Positions 37,047 to 46,406 are shown, counted from the first letter of the stretch. The stretch: 64,000 nt of DNA from Paraoerskovia marina DSM 21750 (GCF_000701465.1 NZ_JNIY01000003.1:1210411-1274410), one strand, 5' to 3'. Notes: a model not told the origin generated them from the letters alone. Program-made: numbers and translations.

Positions 37047-37592
37047 CTAGCTGCGACGTCGGCCGAGGGCCCACCCGAGGGCGAGTGCTCCGACGGCGGC
37101 GGCGACCTGTCCACCGAGGACCGCTCGGTTCACGTCGACGGCCGGGATCCACCGGGTGCGGCCGTCCTGGACGACGTAGACGCCGATCGGCTTGACCCGG
37201 AGGCCGAAGCCACCGCCGCCGGCCCCGCCCTCGCCGCTGCCTTCGCCGTGGAGCTCGGCGCCGGCTTCGCCCTGGGCCTCGCCCTGCGCCTCCGCCTGGC
37301 CGTCCGCGCCGAGTCCGTCGGTCGGTGCGGCGGCAGGTCCGCGGCCCGCTCCTTTCCCGGCACCGCTCCCGGTTCCGCGGCCCGAGCCGGTGCCGGACCC
37401 GTTCCCGGCCCCCGACCCGGTTCCGCCGCCACCACCGGTCCCGGTTCCGCCGGCGATCTTCGCGACAGGGATCACGAGGGTGCCCTCGTGCTCGTACGGC
37501 GTGCCGAAGACCCGGCCCGTCGTCATCGTGTCGTCGACCGCCGAGGTGAACTGGGACAGGTCAGGGGTCCATGCGCGTGTGTCGTCCGTCAT
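37047..37592 (-). CDS. Spore_YtfJ/GerW-family protein with glycine-rich insert
   Basis: A 181-residue protein matching the YtfJ (GerW) family: GRVFGTPYEHEGTLVIPVAKI near the N-terminus and GGGGFGLRVKPIGVYVVQDGRTRWIPAVDVNR near the C-terminus (two blocks). Between them is a low-complexity insert of about 70 residues made of GTGSG/GSGAG repeats and then AEGQ-type repeats. A hydrophobic C-terminal segment (LGGQVAAAVGALALGWALG) may be a membrane anchor. In Bacillus the family is tied to spore germination, but non-sporulating actinobacteria also carry it, with unknown role. ATG at 37592. Confidence 0.8.
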   Translation of the reverse strand: MTDDTRAWTPDLSQFTSAVDDTMTTGRVFGTPYEHEGTLVIPVAKIAGGTGTGGGGGTGSGAGNGSGTGSGRGTGSGAGKGAGRGPAAAPTDGLGADGQAEAQGEAQGEAGAELHGEGSGEGGAGGGGFGLRVKPIGVYVVQDGRTRWIPAVDVNRAVLGGQVAAAVGALALGWALGRRRS

Positions 37593-37601
37593 GACCCAAA
37601 A

Positions 37602-38339
37602 CTAGGAGCACGACGCCACCGGCGCGAACGCACCGTCGTCCTCGAGCAGCGCCTGCACGGTGCTCACCGGCACCAGGAGGCTCTGGTCGGAGGCGGTCTT
37701 GGCGTAGACGACGCCGATGACGTTGCCGTCGTCGTCGAGCGCCGCCGAACCGGAGCTGCCCGGCTCGACCTCGGCGTCGGTGACGAGGACCTCGCCCAGG
37801 GTCGAGTTCAGCGGGTCCTTCGTGGTGCCGACGACCTCGCCCTGGGTGATGGTCAGACGTCCGCCCTCCGGGTATCCGACGACGGTGACCGTGTCGCCGG
37901 GGGCAGGGTCGGAGAGTGCGAGCTTCGGGTACGAGGGAAGTGCCTCCGTCGTGCGGATGACGGCGAGGTCGGCGATGCGGGCGCTCGAGGCACCTTCGAC
38001 GGCGACGTCCCTGCCGTCGTACGTGCTGAGCTGGATCTCGGAGGAGTCTGCGACGACGTGCTTGTTCGTCAGGAGCGTGTGCTCGTCGAGCGCGAATCCC
38101 GACCCGGTCGACAACCCGTCGCACTGGACGTTGCGGATGCGGACCGCCATGCTGCGCACGGCGGCCGAGCCGTCCGTGGTGAGATCGTCGACGCCGTCGG
38201 GAACCTGGGGGGACGGGTCGTCCGGGACAAGGTCCGTCGCCGCAGGCACCGGGTCCGGCAGCGGCGGGAGCGTGCCCGAGCACCCGGCGAGCAGACCGAG
38301 CATCATGGTGCTCGCGACCAGGGTTCGGCGTCGTGTCAT
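37602..38339 (-). CDS. Trypsin-like serine protease lipoprotein (S1C-like)
   Basis: A 245-residue secreted lipoprotein protease. The signal peptide ends in the lipobox LLAGC20. After a Pro/Asp-rich stretch comes a trypsin-fold domain with H94 (TNKHVVAD), D124 (RIADLAVI) and S196 (EPGSSGSAA), the full catalytic triad. GTGSGFALDEHTLLTN-type sequence (here STGSGFALDEH) is typical of S1C/DegP-like N-domains, but there is no PDZ. Its ATG overlaps the stop of the coiled-coil membrane protein gene (ATGA), so the two and DUF1844 form one operon. LspA in this window could mature it. Confidence 0.9.
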   Translation of the reverse strand: MTRRRTLVASTMMLGLLAGCSGTLPPLPDPVPAATDLVPDDPSPQVPDGVDDLTTDGSAAVRSMAVRIRNVQCDGLSTGSGFALDEHTLLTNKHVVADSSEIQLSTYDGRDVAVEGASSARIADLAVIRTTEALPSYPKLALSDPAPGDTVTVVGYPEGGRLTITQGEVVGTTKDPLNSTLGEVLVTDAEVEPGSSGSAALDDDGNVIGVVYAKTASDQSLLVPVSTVQALLEDDGAFAPVASCS

Positions 38340-38926
38340 TCCGTCAGCTCCGTCTGGAGCTGGGCGTTCGCGTCCGTGGCCGACTGGCAGAGGTCGTCGA
38401 CGTCGTCGGCGAACCGGTCGAGGTCGTCCGGGTCGTACGAGTCGCGGTCCTCGAGATACCCGATGAGCTGAGCCTGCGCATCGATGCACCGGTCGAGGGC
38501 GGTCGCGACGGTGCCGGCAGCGTCGGAGACACGCTCCTGGTAGTCGAGGTACTGCTGCGAGACCACGTTCTCGTCCCCGAGCTGCGCCTTCTCGTCGGCC
38601 AGCTCGGTGATCCGGTCCTGTGCGGTGGTGAGCTGGCCGCGGGCCTGCTCGAGCTCCGCCGTCGCGCCCGTGAGGGACTCGTCCAGCTGGGCCACCTGTT
38701 GGCCGAGCTCGCGCGCGTCGGCCTCCCAGCCGGCGCTCGACTCCTGCCAGCGGGCCGTGGTGACCCAAAGATAGGCAGCCAGGGCGCTGACGAGGAGCAG
38801 CGTGGCGAGAAGCAGCCAGGTGGCGACGACCCAGCCACGCCGGGCACCGCCCCGTCCGGTGGCCGGGGCAGACACCGACGAGGTGCTCAGCGACTCGTTC
38901 GGCGGGAGCGAGGGCGGAAGGCTCAC
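38336..38926 (-). CDS. Membrane-anchored coiled-coil protein
   Basis: A 196-residue bitopic protein of unknown function. A Ser/Pro-rich cytoplasmic tail of 30 residues is followed by one transmembrane helix (about 31-55, WVVATWLLLATLLLVSALAA) and then a heptad-rich outer region (about 60-135: LGQQVAQLDESLTGATAELE, ARGQLTTAQDRITEL). The last third has two Cys and an acidic Asp-rich run (DRDSYDPDDLDRFADDVDD). I chose GTG at 38926, which overlaps the DUF1844 stop (GTGA); the longer frame is non-coding in character. It is coupled to the protease gene that follows. Confidence 0.85.
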   Translation of the reverse strand: MSLPPSLPPNESLSTSSVSAPATGRGGARRGWVVATWLLLATLLLVSALAAYLWVTTARWQESSAGWEADARELGQQVAQLDESLTGATAELEQARGQLTTAQDRITELADEKAQLGDENVVSQQYLDYQERVSDAAGTVATALDRCIDAQAQLIGYLEDRDSYDPDDLDRFADDVDDLCQSATDANAQLQTELTE

Positions 38927-39282
38927 GAGACGGCGCCGGTCCACTTCTCGCCGGGTCCCTCGCCCGGCGCGTCCGGGACGACCGAGGCCTCGCGGAAGGC
39001 GAGCTGCAGCGACCTGAGCCCGTCGCGGAGCGACCGTGCGTGCTGGTTGCCGATGTCCGGCGCCGAGGCCGTCACCAGCGCGGCGAGCGCGGTAATGAGC
39101 TTGCGGGCCTCGTCCAGGTCCAGATGCCCGGCGTCCCCGGCGTCGTCTGCCAGACCGCACTTGACGGCGGCGGCGCTCATGAGGTGGACCGCTGCGGTCG
39201 TGATGACCTCGACGGCGGCGACGTCTGCGATGTCGCGCGTCGCGTCATCGGGTGTGTGGACGTGGTCGGTGTTCTCGTTCAT
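38923..39282 (-). CDS. DUF1844 family protein
   Basis: A 119-residue protein of the DUF1844 type: ATRDIADVAAVEVITTAAVHLMSAAAVKCGLAD, then AGHLDLDEARKLITALAALVTA (each in parts). The family is helical and unnamed in function; in many actinobacteria its gene lies next to infC. Here furA and katA lie between them. The ATG at 39282 starts MNENTDHV; the frame continues upstream but only through the intergenic hairpin. It overlaps the next gene by GTGA, heading a three-gene operon. Confidence 0.85.
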   Translation of the reverse strand: MNENTDHVHTPDDATRDIADVAAVEVITTAAVHLMSAAAVKCGLADDAGDAGHLDLDEARKLITALAALVTASAPDIGNQHARSLRDGLRSLQLAFREASVVPDAPGEGPGEKWTGAVS

Positions 39283-39290
39283 GAAGACAT

Positions 39291-39338
39291 CTTCGCACCC
39301 GGTGCGGTGCGCCTGGGCGCGTTGCACCGGGTGCGAAG
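39291..39338 (-). terminator. 15-bp hairpin between katA and the DUF1844 gene
   Basis: Bases 39291-39305 (CTTCGCACCCGGTGC) are a perfect inverted repeat of 39324-39338, with an 18-base loop. It lies between the end of katA and the DUF1844 start, both on the minus strand, and ends only 9 bases before that ATG. It may terminate katA or mask the DUF1844 start region. No T-run follows. Confidence 0.55.
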
Positions 39339-39361
39339 GCATCGGTTCGGTGTCGTCAGAC

Positions 39362-39390
39362 GACGGCGTCAGCTGCCGTCAGCTGCCGTC
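39362..39390. repeat. Tandem 10-mer at katA 3' end
   Basis: AGCTGCCGTC is present twice in tandem at 39371-39380 and 39381-39390. Together with GACGGC at 39362-39367 it can form a 6-bp hairpin with either copy. It covers the katA stop codon region and may assist termination. Confidence 0.5.
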
Positions 39391-40897
39391 AGGCGTCGAC
39401 GGGCGTGGACGCGGTGCCGGGCTCTCCGGTCTCCAGCGGAGCGACCTCGTCCAGCGCGACGCGGAGCTTGGCGCCGAGGTCCGCGTCCACCGAGGTCCAG
39501 TACCCGATGGCACGCTCGCGGATGTCGGCGCTACGAACGCCGCCGACGTGTCCCGTGATCGTGTCCAGGAACCGGGCCTTCTCCGCGTCGTCGTAGACGT
39601 CGCGGTAGAGCGTGCCGGCCTGGCCGAAGTCGTCGTCGTCGCGGTGCAGGGTGGCGGCGGAGCGGGTGAGCTCGCCGTCCGCCTCCCAGCCGCGGGACTC
39701 GGCCGCGCGTGCCGGGTCCGCGTGCGCGCCGCCCCGGGAGTTCGGGGCGTGGACGGGGGTGTCCGACGACGCGAACGAGTACCGCATCGCCCCGTCCTTG
39801 GCGTAGGAGTGACCCTCGTCCTCGGTCTTCGGAGCGTTCACCGGGAGCTGGGCGTGGTTGGTCCCGACACGGTAGCGGTGCGCGTCGGCGTAGGAGAAGA
39901 TGCGCGCCAACAGCATCTTGTCCGGGCTTGCGGCGACACCCGGGACGAAGTTCGACGGCGCGAACGTCGCCTGCTCGATCTCGGCGAAGTAGTTCTCCGG
40001 GTTGCGGTTCAGCTCCATCGTCCCGACCTCGACGAGCGGGTAGTCGGCGTGCGGCCAGACCTTCGTGAGGTCGAACGGGTTGAAGCGGTAGGACTTGGCG
40101 TCCTCGTACGGCATGATCTGGACCGACAGCTTCCAGCGGGGGTGGTCGCCCGCCTCGATGTGGTCGTAGAGGTCGCGGATGTGGTGGTCGGCGTCCGAAC
40201 CCGCGAGCTGAGCAGCCTCGTCCCCGCTGAGGTGGTGGACTCCCTGCTCGCTGATGAAGTGGTACTTCACCCAGAAGCGCTCACCCTCGGAGTTGATCCA
40301 CTGGTAGGTGTGCGACCCGTAGCCGTTCATCTCCCGCCACGAACGCGGCAGACCGCGGTCGCCCATCAGCCACGTGACCTGGTGCGCGGACTCCGGTGAG
40401 AGCGACCAGAAGTCCCACTGCATGTCGTTGTCCCGCAGGTTCGACCCCGGCAGACGCTTCTGCGAGTGGATGAAGTCGGGGAACTTGATGCCGTCGCGGA
40501 TGAAGAACACCGGCGTGTTGTTGCCCACCAGGTCGTAGTTGCCCTCGGAGGTGTAGAACTTCAGCGCGAAGCCGCGGGGGTCGCGCCACGTGTCGGGCGA
40601 GCCCTGCTCGCCGGCGACCGTCGAGAAGCGCGCGAGCATCTGCGTCTCGGTTCCCGGCTGGAAGACGGCGGCACGCGTGTAGGCGGAGACGTCACCGGTG
40701 ACGGTGAACGTGCCGAAGGCACCGCCGCCCTTGGCGTGGACGACACGCTCGGGCACGCGCTCGCGGTTGAACTGGGCGAGCTTCTCGACGAGGTAGTGGT
40801 CGTGCAGGACGACCGGACCGTCGGCGCCGACGGACTGCGAGTGGGCGTCTGAGGCGACGGGGGCGCCGGAGGTGGTGGTGGTGAAGGGGGTGGTCAT
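39389..40897 (-). CDS. katA: Monofunctional heme catalase
   Basis: A 502-residue clade-type small-subunit catalase that breaks down hydrogen peroxide in the cytoplasm. The distal His is in [40 protein letters not shown] (in parts) is the active-site block, and the heme-ligand Tyr is in [19 protein letters not shown]-binding-type residues lie between. Start is ATG 40897 with AAGGAG 5 bases upstream; a longer frame to 40951 is not supported. It follows furA on the same strand with a 50-base gap, the usual furA-kat pairing. Confidence 0.96.
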   Translation of the reverse strand: MTTPFTTTTSGAPVASDAHSQSVGADGPVVLHDHYLVEKLAQFNRERVPERVVHAKGGGAFGTFTVTGDVSAYTRAAVFQPGTETQMLARFSTVAGEQGSPDTWRDPRGFALKFYTSEGNYDLVGNNTPVFFIRDGIKFPDFIHSQKRLPGSNLRDNDMQWDFWSLSPESAHQVTWLMGDRGLPRSWREMNGYGSHTYQWINSEGERFWVKYHFISEQGVHHLSGDEAAQLAGSDADHHIRDLYDHIEAGDHPRWKLSVQIMPYEDAKSYRFNPFDLTKVWPHADYPLVEVGTMELNRNPENYFAEIEQATFAPSNFVPGVAASPDKMLLARIFSYADAHRYRVGTNHAQLPVNAPKTEDEGHSYAKDGAMRYSFASSDTPVHAPNSRGGAHADPARAAESRGWEADGELTRSAATLHRDDDDFGQAGTLYRDVYDDAEKARFLDTITGHVGGVRSADIRERAIGYWTSVDADLGAKLRVALDEVAPLETGEPGTASTPVDA

Positions 40898-40947
40898 GGT
40901 GCTCCTTCGTGGTGGTGTCCCGGGTCGCGGGACGTGGGGGATTGAGG

Positions 40948-41361
40948 TCACGGGGTGCAGTCGGGGCAGGTTCCCCAGTAGGTGACCTCGGCCGACTCGA
41001 TGGTGAACCCGTGGTCCGTCTGGGGGATCAGGCAGGGAGCGTGACCCACCGAGCAGTCGACGTCGACCACGGCTCCGCAGAGCCGGCAGACGGCGTGGTG
41101 GTGGTTGTCCCCGACCCGCAGCTCGTACCGGGCCGGGTGTCCGGCCGGCTCAATGCGTTGGATCAGGGAGGCCGCGGTAAGGACGCGGAGCACGTCGTAG
41201 ACAGCCTGGGTCGACACGGTGCCCAGTCGTTCGCGCACGGCCCGGACCAGGAAGTCGGTGTCTGCGTGAGGGTTTCCGTCCAGGGCAGCCAGCACGGCCA
41301 GCCGTGGAGCGGTGACACGAAGGCCTCGGCTGCGCAGCTCGTCCGCGGTGGTCGTGGTCAT
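40948..41361 (-). CDS. furA: Fur-family regulator FurA (PerR-like)
   Basis: A 137-residue Fur-family repressor. The N-terminal winged helix is [19 protein letters not shown] and [20 protein letters not shown]; the C-terminal part has the metal sites [17 protein letters not shown] and the last CPDC. FurA proteins next to katA/katG sense peroxide or iron and repress the catalase gene and themselves. I chose ATG 41361 (MTTTTADEL) over one 4 codons earlier; neither has a Shine-Dalgarno. Upstream, GAGTAGTTCCACTC (about 41390-41403) is an imperfect inverted repeat that could be its operator. Confidence 0.93.
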   Translation of the reverse strand: MTTTTADELRSRGLRVTAPRLAVLAALDGNPHADTDFLVRAVRERLGTVSTQAVYDVLRVLTAASLIQRIEPAGHPARYELRVGDNHHHAVCRLCGAVVDVDCSVGHAPCLIPQTDHGFTIESAEVTYWGTCPDCTP

Positions 41362-41389
41362 GGGAACCATCAAAGCACGTAATCTGGAG

Positions 41390-41403
41390 TAGTTCCACTC
41401 TTA
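41390..41403 (-). promoter_or_regulatory. Possible furA operator palindrome
   Basis: GAGT and ACTC flank 6 bases in the furA upstream region (GAGTAGTTCCACTC), within a locally AT-richer stretch. The position about 30 bases before the start codon is right for an autoregulatory site. It does not match a classical Fur or PerR box well, so this is tentative. Confidence 0.3.
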
Positions 41404-41449
41404 GAACGAATCCATCCCAGGGCGGTGGCGGTGCGGCGAGCGATCCCTG

Positions 41450-41688
41450 CTACACTGGATGATTGACCGACCCGAGGTTCGTCTCGGGTATGCAAGTGGA
41501 CCCCGTCCCACCTGGTTCTCGACCGCGATCGACTGCGACAGAGTTCGGGTACGTCACAGCGCTCGTCAGAGCGTCTAGTTGGGCATCGCTGAGCAGATGC
41601 CGAGCGGTGTCGTCGGGCCTCCATCTGCATCTCGGGATGGAGGCTTTTTCCATGCCGGGCGGAAACCGACGAATCCTAGGAGCATCAC
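41450..41688 (+). promoter_or_regulatory. infC promoter -10 and long 5' leader
   Basis: TACACT at 41450 is a good -10, placing the transcript start near 41461. The leader is therefore about 230 bases before the infC start at 41689. It contains a small hairpin (CCCGAG 41471-41476 with CTCGGG 41483-41488) and, later, a terminator-like hairpin described separately. No gene is evident in it. A long leader of this sort is typical of infC-rpmI-rplT operons, which are often controlled by L20 or by attenuation. Confidence 0.6.
41617..41649 (+). terminator. Attenuator-like intrinsic terminator in the infC leader
   Basis: GCCTCCATC at 41617-41625 pairs perfectly with GATGGAGGC at 41636-41644 (9 bp, 10-base loop), followed at once by TTTTT. 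This is the best intrinsic terminator in the window, and it lies 40 bases before the infC start rather than after a gene. It probably acts as a conditional attenuator of infC-rpmI-rplT. Confidence 0.75.
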
Positions 41689-42642
41689 ATCAGCGAGCCT
41701 CGTATCAACGACCGGATCCGTGTCCCCGAGGTCCGGCTCATCGGTCCCGGCGGGGAGCAGGTCGGCGTCGTCCGCACGGAGGTTGCCCTGAGCCTTGCCC
41801 AGGATGCAGATCTCGACCTCGTCGAGGTTGCACCCGACGCCCGCCCTCCGGTCTGCAAGCTCATGGACTTCGGCAAGTTCAAGTACGAGTCGGACATGAA
41901 GGCCCGTGAGGCGCGTCGTAACCAGGCGAACACGATTCTCAAGGAGATCCGTTTCCGCCTGAAGATCGACCCGCACGACTACGGCACCAAGAAGGGCCAC
42001 GTCGAGCGGTTCCTCAAGGCCGGCGACAAGGTCAAGGTCATGATCATGTTCCGCGGACGCGAGCAGTCTCGCCCCGAGATGGGTGTGCGCCTGCTGCAGC
42101 GCCTCGCAGAGGATGTCGCCGACCTCGGATTCGTCGAGAGCATGCCGAAGCAGGACGGTCGCAACATGACGATGGTCCTCGGCCCGGTGAAGAAGAAGGC
42201 CGACGCGAAGAGCGAGCAGCGCCGGAAGAAGGACGAGGCTCCCGCGGCGCCGACCAAGACCACGCGTCGCGACCAGGCGGCCGCGGCACGGGTCGACGAG
42301 CGGCCCGAGCCTGCGCCCGCGCCGGCAGAGGCAGCGCCGGCCGAGGACTTCCAGGCCGCTGTCGCGGCGGCCGAGGTCAACACGGCTGTCCCGGCTGCAC
42401 GGGAACCCGAGCAGCCGGCGAAGGCGCCGAGCAAGGCACCGGCGAAGCCTGCGGCGCAGTCCGCGCCGAAGACCTCGCCCAAGCCCGCTGCCGCGCCGAA
42501 GCCGGCGGCGGCCCCCAAGCCTGCTGCCAAGGCGGCACCGAAGCCGGCAGCGAAGCCCGCTGCCGCACCCAAGCCCGCAGCAGTGCCGAAGCCAGCGGCA
42601 CGTCCTGCAGCCAAGCCGACCCCGCGCGGGAAGGCCGACTGA
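41689..42642 (+). CDS. infC: Translation initiation factor IF-3 (AUC start) with long Ala/Pro/Lys tail
   Basis: IF-3 binds the 30S subunit and monitors start-codon and initiator tRNA pairing. The protein must begin before the first ATG (41863), since the family start [19 protein letters not shown] is encoded at 41692 onward. There is no ATG/GTG/TTG in frame there: a TAG lies at 41677. The ATC at 41689 has AGGAG at 41678-41682, six bases upstream, so AUC is the start. Non-AUG starts are a known feature of infC. The core (with [18 protein letters not shown] and [12 protein letters not shown]) ends near residue 170; about 145 more residues form a PKPAA-type low-complexity tail. Confidence 0.94.
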   Translation: MSEPRINDRIRVPEVRLIGPGGEQVGVVRTEVALSLAQDADLDLVEVAPDARPPVCKLMDFGKFKYESDMKAREARRNQANTILKEIRFRLKIDPHDYGTKKGHVERFLKAGDKVKVMIMFRGREQSRPEMGVRLLQRLAEDVADLGFVESMPKQDGRNMTMVLGPVKKKADAKSEQRRKKDEAPAAPTKTTRRDQAAAARVDERPEPAPAPAEAAPAEDFQAAVAAAEVNTAVPAAREPEQPAKAPSKAPAKPAAQSAPKTSPKPAAAPKPAAAPKPAAKAAPKPAAKPAAAPKPAAVPKPAARPAAKPTPRGKAD

Positions 42643-42738
42643 CCAACTGAACACAGCGAGTCGCGGCCCTCTGGCCGTGGCCCGATCCGTCGGACGTCGT
42701 TCGCGATGCTCGGCCAGACACAAGGAGATTTGGCAGCC

Positions 42739-42933
42739 ATGCCGAAGAACAAGACCCACTCCGGAGCGAAGAAGCGCTTCCGCGTGACCGGCACCGGCAA
42801 GGTGATGCGCGAGCAGGCCGGAAAGCGCCACCTGCTCGAGCACAAGCCGAGCAAGCAGACGCGCCGCCTGTCGCAGGACCAGCAGGTTGCGCCCGCCGAC
42901 GTCAAGAAGATCAAGAAGCTGCTCGGTAAGTGA
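42739..42933 (+). CDS. rpmI: 50S ribosomal protein L35
   Basis: A 64-residue basic ribosomal protein with the L35 signature [20 protein letters not shown] and the C-terminal half [18 protein letters not shown] at 42739 has AAGGAG 11 bases upstream. It follows infC and precedes rplT, the universal order. Its expression is likely controlled with infC through the leader. Confidence 0.98.
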   Translation: MPKNKTHSGAKKRFRVTGTGKVMREQAGKRHLLEHKPSKQTRRLSQDQQVAPADVKKIKKLLGK

Positions 42934-42995
42934 TCTGACCGGTGGGCCCCGCCCGCCGTCGATGACTACCGGACCCGAACTGCAAGGAGCATCAC

Positions 42996-43379
42996 GTGGC
43001 ACGCGTGAAGCGGGCGGTCAACGCCCACAAGAAGCGTCGTACAACTCTCGAGCGCGCCAGCGGCTACCGCGGCCAGCGTTCGCGTCTCTACCGCAAGGCG
43101 AAGGAGCAGGTCACTCACTCCCTCGTCTACTCCTACCGCGACCGCAAGGCTCGCAAGGGTGACTTCCGCAAGCTGTGGATCCAGCGCATCAACGCTGCGG
43201 CCCGCGCCCAGGGAATGACCTACAACCGTTTTATCCAGGGCCTCAAGGCTGCTGAGGTCGCCGTGGACCGTCGTGTCCTCGCCGACCTCGCGGTGAACGA
43301 CGTGGTGGCGTTCAACGCCCTCGTCCAGGTCGCGAAGGACGCTCTGCCCGCAGACGTCAACGCGCCGAAGGCTGCGTGA
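42996..43379 (+). CDS. rplT: 50S ribosomal protein L20
   Basis: A 127-residue ribosomal protein that binds 23S rRNA early in 50S assembly and, in several bacteria, represses its own operon through the leader. The N-terminus [20 protein letters not shown] is the family start and [36 protein letters not shown] (each in part) follow. It starts with GTG at 42996 after AAGGAG. L20 would be the first candidate for a regulator of the infC leader. Confidence 0.98.
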   Translation: MARVKRAVNAHKKRRTTLERASGYRGQRSRLYRKAKEQVTHSLVYSYRDRKARKGDFRKLWIQRINAAARAQGMTYNRFIQGLKAAEVAVDRRVLADLAVNDVVAFNALVQVAKDALPADVNAPKAA

Positions 43380-43419
43380 GTCTGCGCTGCATGCGCACGA
43401 CCGTCCGGACGCCCGGACA

Positions 43420-44262
43420 ATGAGCGGTCCGCTCTCCCTGTCGCTGACGAATCCTCGCAGCGACAGGGTGCGCGCGGTCCGGTCGTTGTCCGGGCGTTCT
43501 GCGCGTGCACGGCACGGCAGGTTCCTCGCCGAGGGGCCCCAGGCCGTCCGCGAGGCGGTCCTGTCCGCCGCGGAGCACGTGCTCGAGATCTTTCTGACCG
43601 AGCGGGCCGCCGCGCGCTACCCGGAGATCGTCGACGCCGCGCGTGAGCGACGGCTGGTGCTCCGCGGCGCCGGCGAGGACGTCGTCTCCGCGATGAGCGC
43701 CGACGCCCAGGGCGTCCTCGCCGTCCTGCGCGAGCACACCTCCGGACTTGCCGACCTCCCGGCGGCACCCTCGCTCGTGGCGCTTCTCGCCACGGTTCGC
43801 GACCCGGGGAACGCTGGGACCGTGATCCGAGCCGCGGACGCGGCCGGCGCCGACGGAGCGGTGCTCGCGGGCGAGTCCGTCGACGTCCACAACCCGAAGG
43901 TGATCCGGTCGACGGCGGGTTCCTTGTTCCACCTGCCCGTCGTCTCTGGTGTCTCGGTGAGTGACGCCACCTCGGCGTTGCGCGGCGCCGGATGCACGAT
44001 CCTCGCGGCCGACGGCGGTGGTGACCACGACCTCGACGACCTCCTGGACGTGGCCGGTGGCGCCCCGCACGGCGTGCCGGACCTCGCGGCGCCCACGGTC
44101 TGGCTCTTCGGGAACGAGGCCCAGGGCCTGAGCGATTCGGAGCTCGCACTGGCCGACGCGTCGGTCCGTGTCCCGCTCCGGGGCCGTGCCGAGTCGTTGA
44201 ACCTCGCGACGGCCGCGACCGTCTGTCTCTACGCGTCCTCTCGCGCGCACCGGGCGCGCTGA
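43420..44262 (+). CDS. SpoU/TrmH-family 2'-O-ribose methyltransferase
   Basis: A 280-residue RNA methyltransferase. The N-terminal substrate-binding domain starts LTNPRSDRVRAVRSLSGR and RFLAEGPQAVREAV. The C-terminal SPOUT domain shows the knot motifs LLATVRDPGNAGTVIRAADAAG, NPKVIRSTAGSLFHLPVV, WLFGNEAQGLSD and RVPLRGRAESLNLATAATVCLY, where the SAM knot and dimer form. It is the usual neighbour between rplT and pheS. The exact rRNA or tRNA target is unknown. Confidence 0.92.
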   Translation: MSGPLSLSLTNPRSDRVRAVRSLSGRSARARHGRFLAEGPQAVREAVLSAAEHVLEIFLTERAAARYPEIVDAARERRLVLRGAGEDVVSAMSADAQGVLAVLREHTSGLADLPAAPSLVALLATVRDPGNAGTVIRAADAAGADGAVLAGESVDVHNPKVIRSTAGSLFHLPVVSGVSVSDATSALRGAGCTILAADGGGDHDLDDLLDVAGGAPHGVPDLAAPTVWLFGNEAQGLSDSELALADASVRVPLRGRAESLNLATAATVCLYASSRAHRAR

Positions 44263-44310
44263 TCCACCGCGGCTCCCGTACCGTCGATCTCGTGGCGGAA
44301 GGAGAGACGC

Positions 44311-45213
44311 GTGCGTGAGGCGGCCGGCGTTCGTCCGGAGCATCTTCGGGGAGACACCCCGGCGGGAGACCGGCACCTGGTGCTCCTGCACGGTCGTGGC
44401 GCCGTCGACCTGCGAACCGCTCGACGTGAGTGGATGGAGGACCTCTCCCACGGTGCTCGGAGCGCCGGGCTCGTCCCGCCGGAGGTCGGTGCGGCGTGGC
44501 TGCCGTCCTACGGGGACGCGCTCGCCCGGGCCGTCGACGCGTCCGACCGTTCGGTCGTGACGGCACAGGACCCGGAGATCGTGGCGGCCGAGCGGGCGAT
44601 CGTGGAGGCGCTGGCGCGGTCTCCCGGGAGCGGAGCCCCTCCGCGCGACCTGCGCGACGAGATCACGGACCGCGTCCGGGACGTGCTCGAGTGGGTCGCC
44701 GACAACAGTCCCCTGGACGAGGCTCTCCTTGCGCTGGCGTTCCGCGACGTCGCCCTGTACCTCTCTGACGAGGGCGCGCGCGAGGCCGTCCAGCGCGCGA
44801 TCCTCGACGGTCTTCCCCCGCACGGCGAGACGGTCCTGGTGGCGCACAGCCTCGGCTCGGTGGCCGCCGTCGAGCTCCTCTGCGATCGCCGGGTGCCGCA
44901 GGTGTCCGAGCTGATCACCTGCGGCAGCCCGCTCGGCCTCGACGCCGTCCAGCGACGGATCGGTCCCGCGGTCCAGGAGCTCGACCGGGTCCGATGGACG
45001 AACGTGTGGTCCGCCGACGACCCGGTCACGGTCGGTTCACCGCTGCGGGACGACTGGGGACACGGGGTCGTCGACGTCGAGATCCACGGCGAGCGCGACG
45101 ACCCGCACGCGTTCGGCACGTACCTGGGGAACGAGCTCGTCGCGACGATCGTGGTCACAGCCGTCCGTCGGGACTCGCGGACTTCCGTCGGTCACGAGCC
45201 GACGGGACGGTGA
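44311..45213 (+). CDS. Alpha/beta-hydrolase-like protein
   Basis: A 300-residue protein with alpha/beta-hydrolase features: an early strand HLVLLHGRGAVD, a nucleophile elbow VAHSLGSVAA with S180 in the GxSxG position, and later ADDPVTVGSP (candidate Asp) and DDPHAFGTY (candidate His). No signal peptide is present, so it is probably cytoplasmic. The substrate is unknown. GTG at 44311 has GGAAGGAG upstream. It lies between the methyltransferase and pheS without overlap. Confidence 0.75.
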   Translation: MREAAGVRPEHLRGDTPAGDRHLVLLHGRGAVDLRTARREWMEDLSHGARSAGLVPPEVGAAWLPSYGDALARAVDASDRSVVTAQDPEIVAAERAIVEALARSPGSGAPPRDLRDEITDRVRDVLEWVADNSPLDEALLALAFRDVALYLSDEGAREAVQRAILDGLPPHGETVLVAHSLGSVAAVELLCDRRVPQVSELITCGSPLGLDAVQRRIGPAVQELDRVRWTNVWSADDPVTVGSPLRDDWGHGVVDVEIHGERDDPHAFGTYLGNELVATIVVTAVRRDSRTSVGHEPTGR

Positions 45214-45243
45214 GAATCCGAACCCGGTCGCGGTAACTCGTTC

Positions 45244-46406
<1,163 letters not shown>

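Noticed and set aside
41863..41865. ATG at 41863 as the infC start
   Set aside because: It would remove the conserved [11 protein letters not shown] region, which is in frame just upstream behind a good ribosome site.
42400..42642. A CRISPR-like or minisatellite repeat in the infC tail
   Set aside because: The period is imperfect and the unit follows PKPAA codon usage; it is a coding low-complexity tail.
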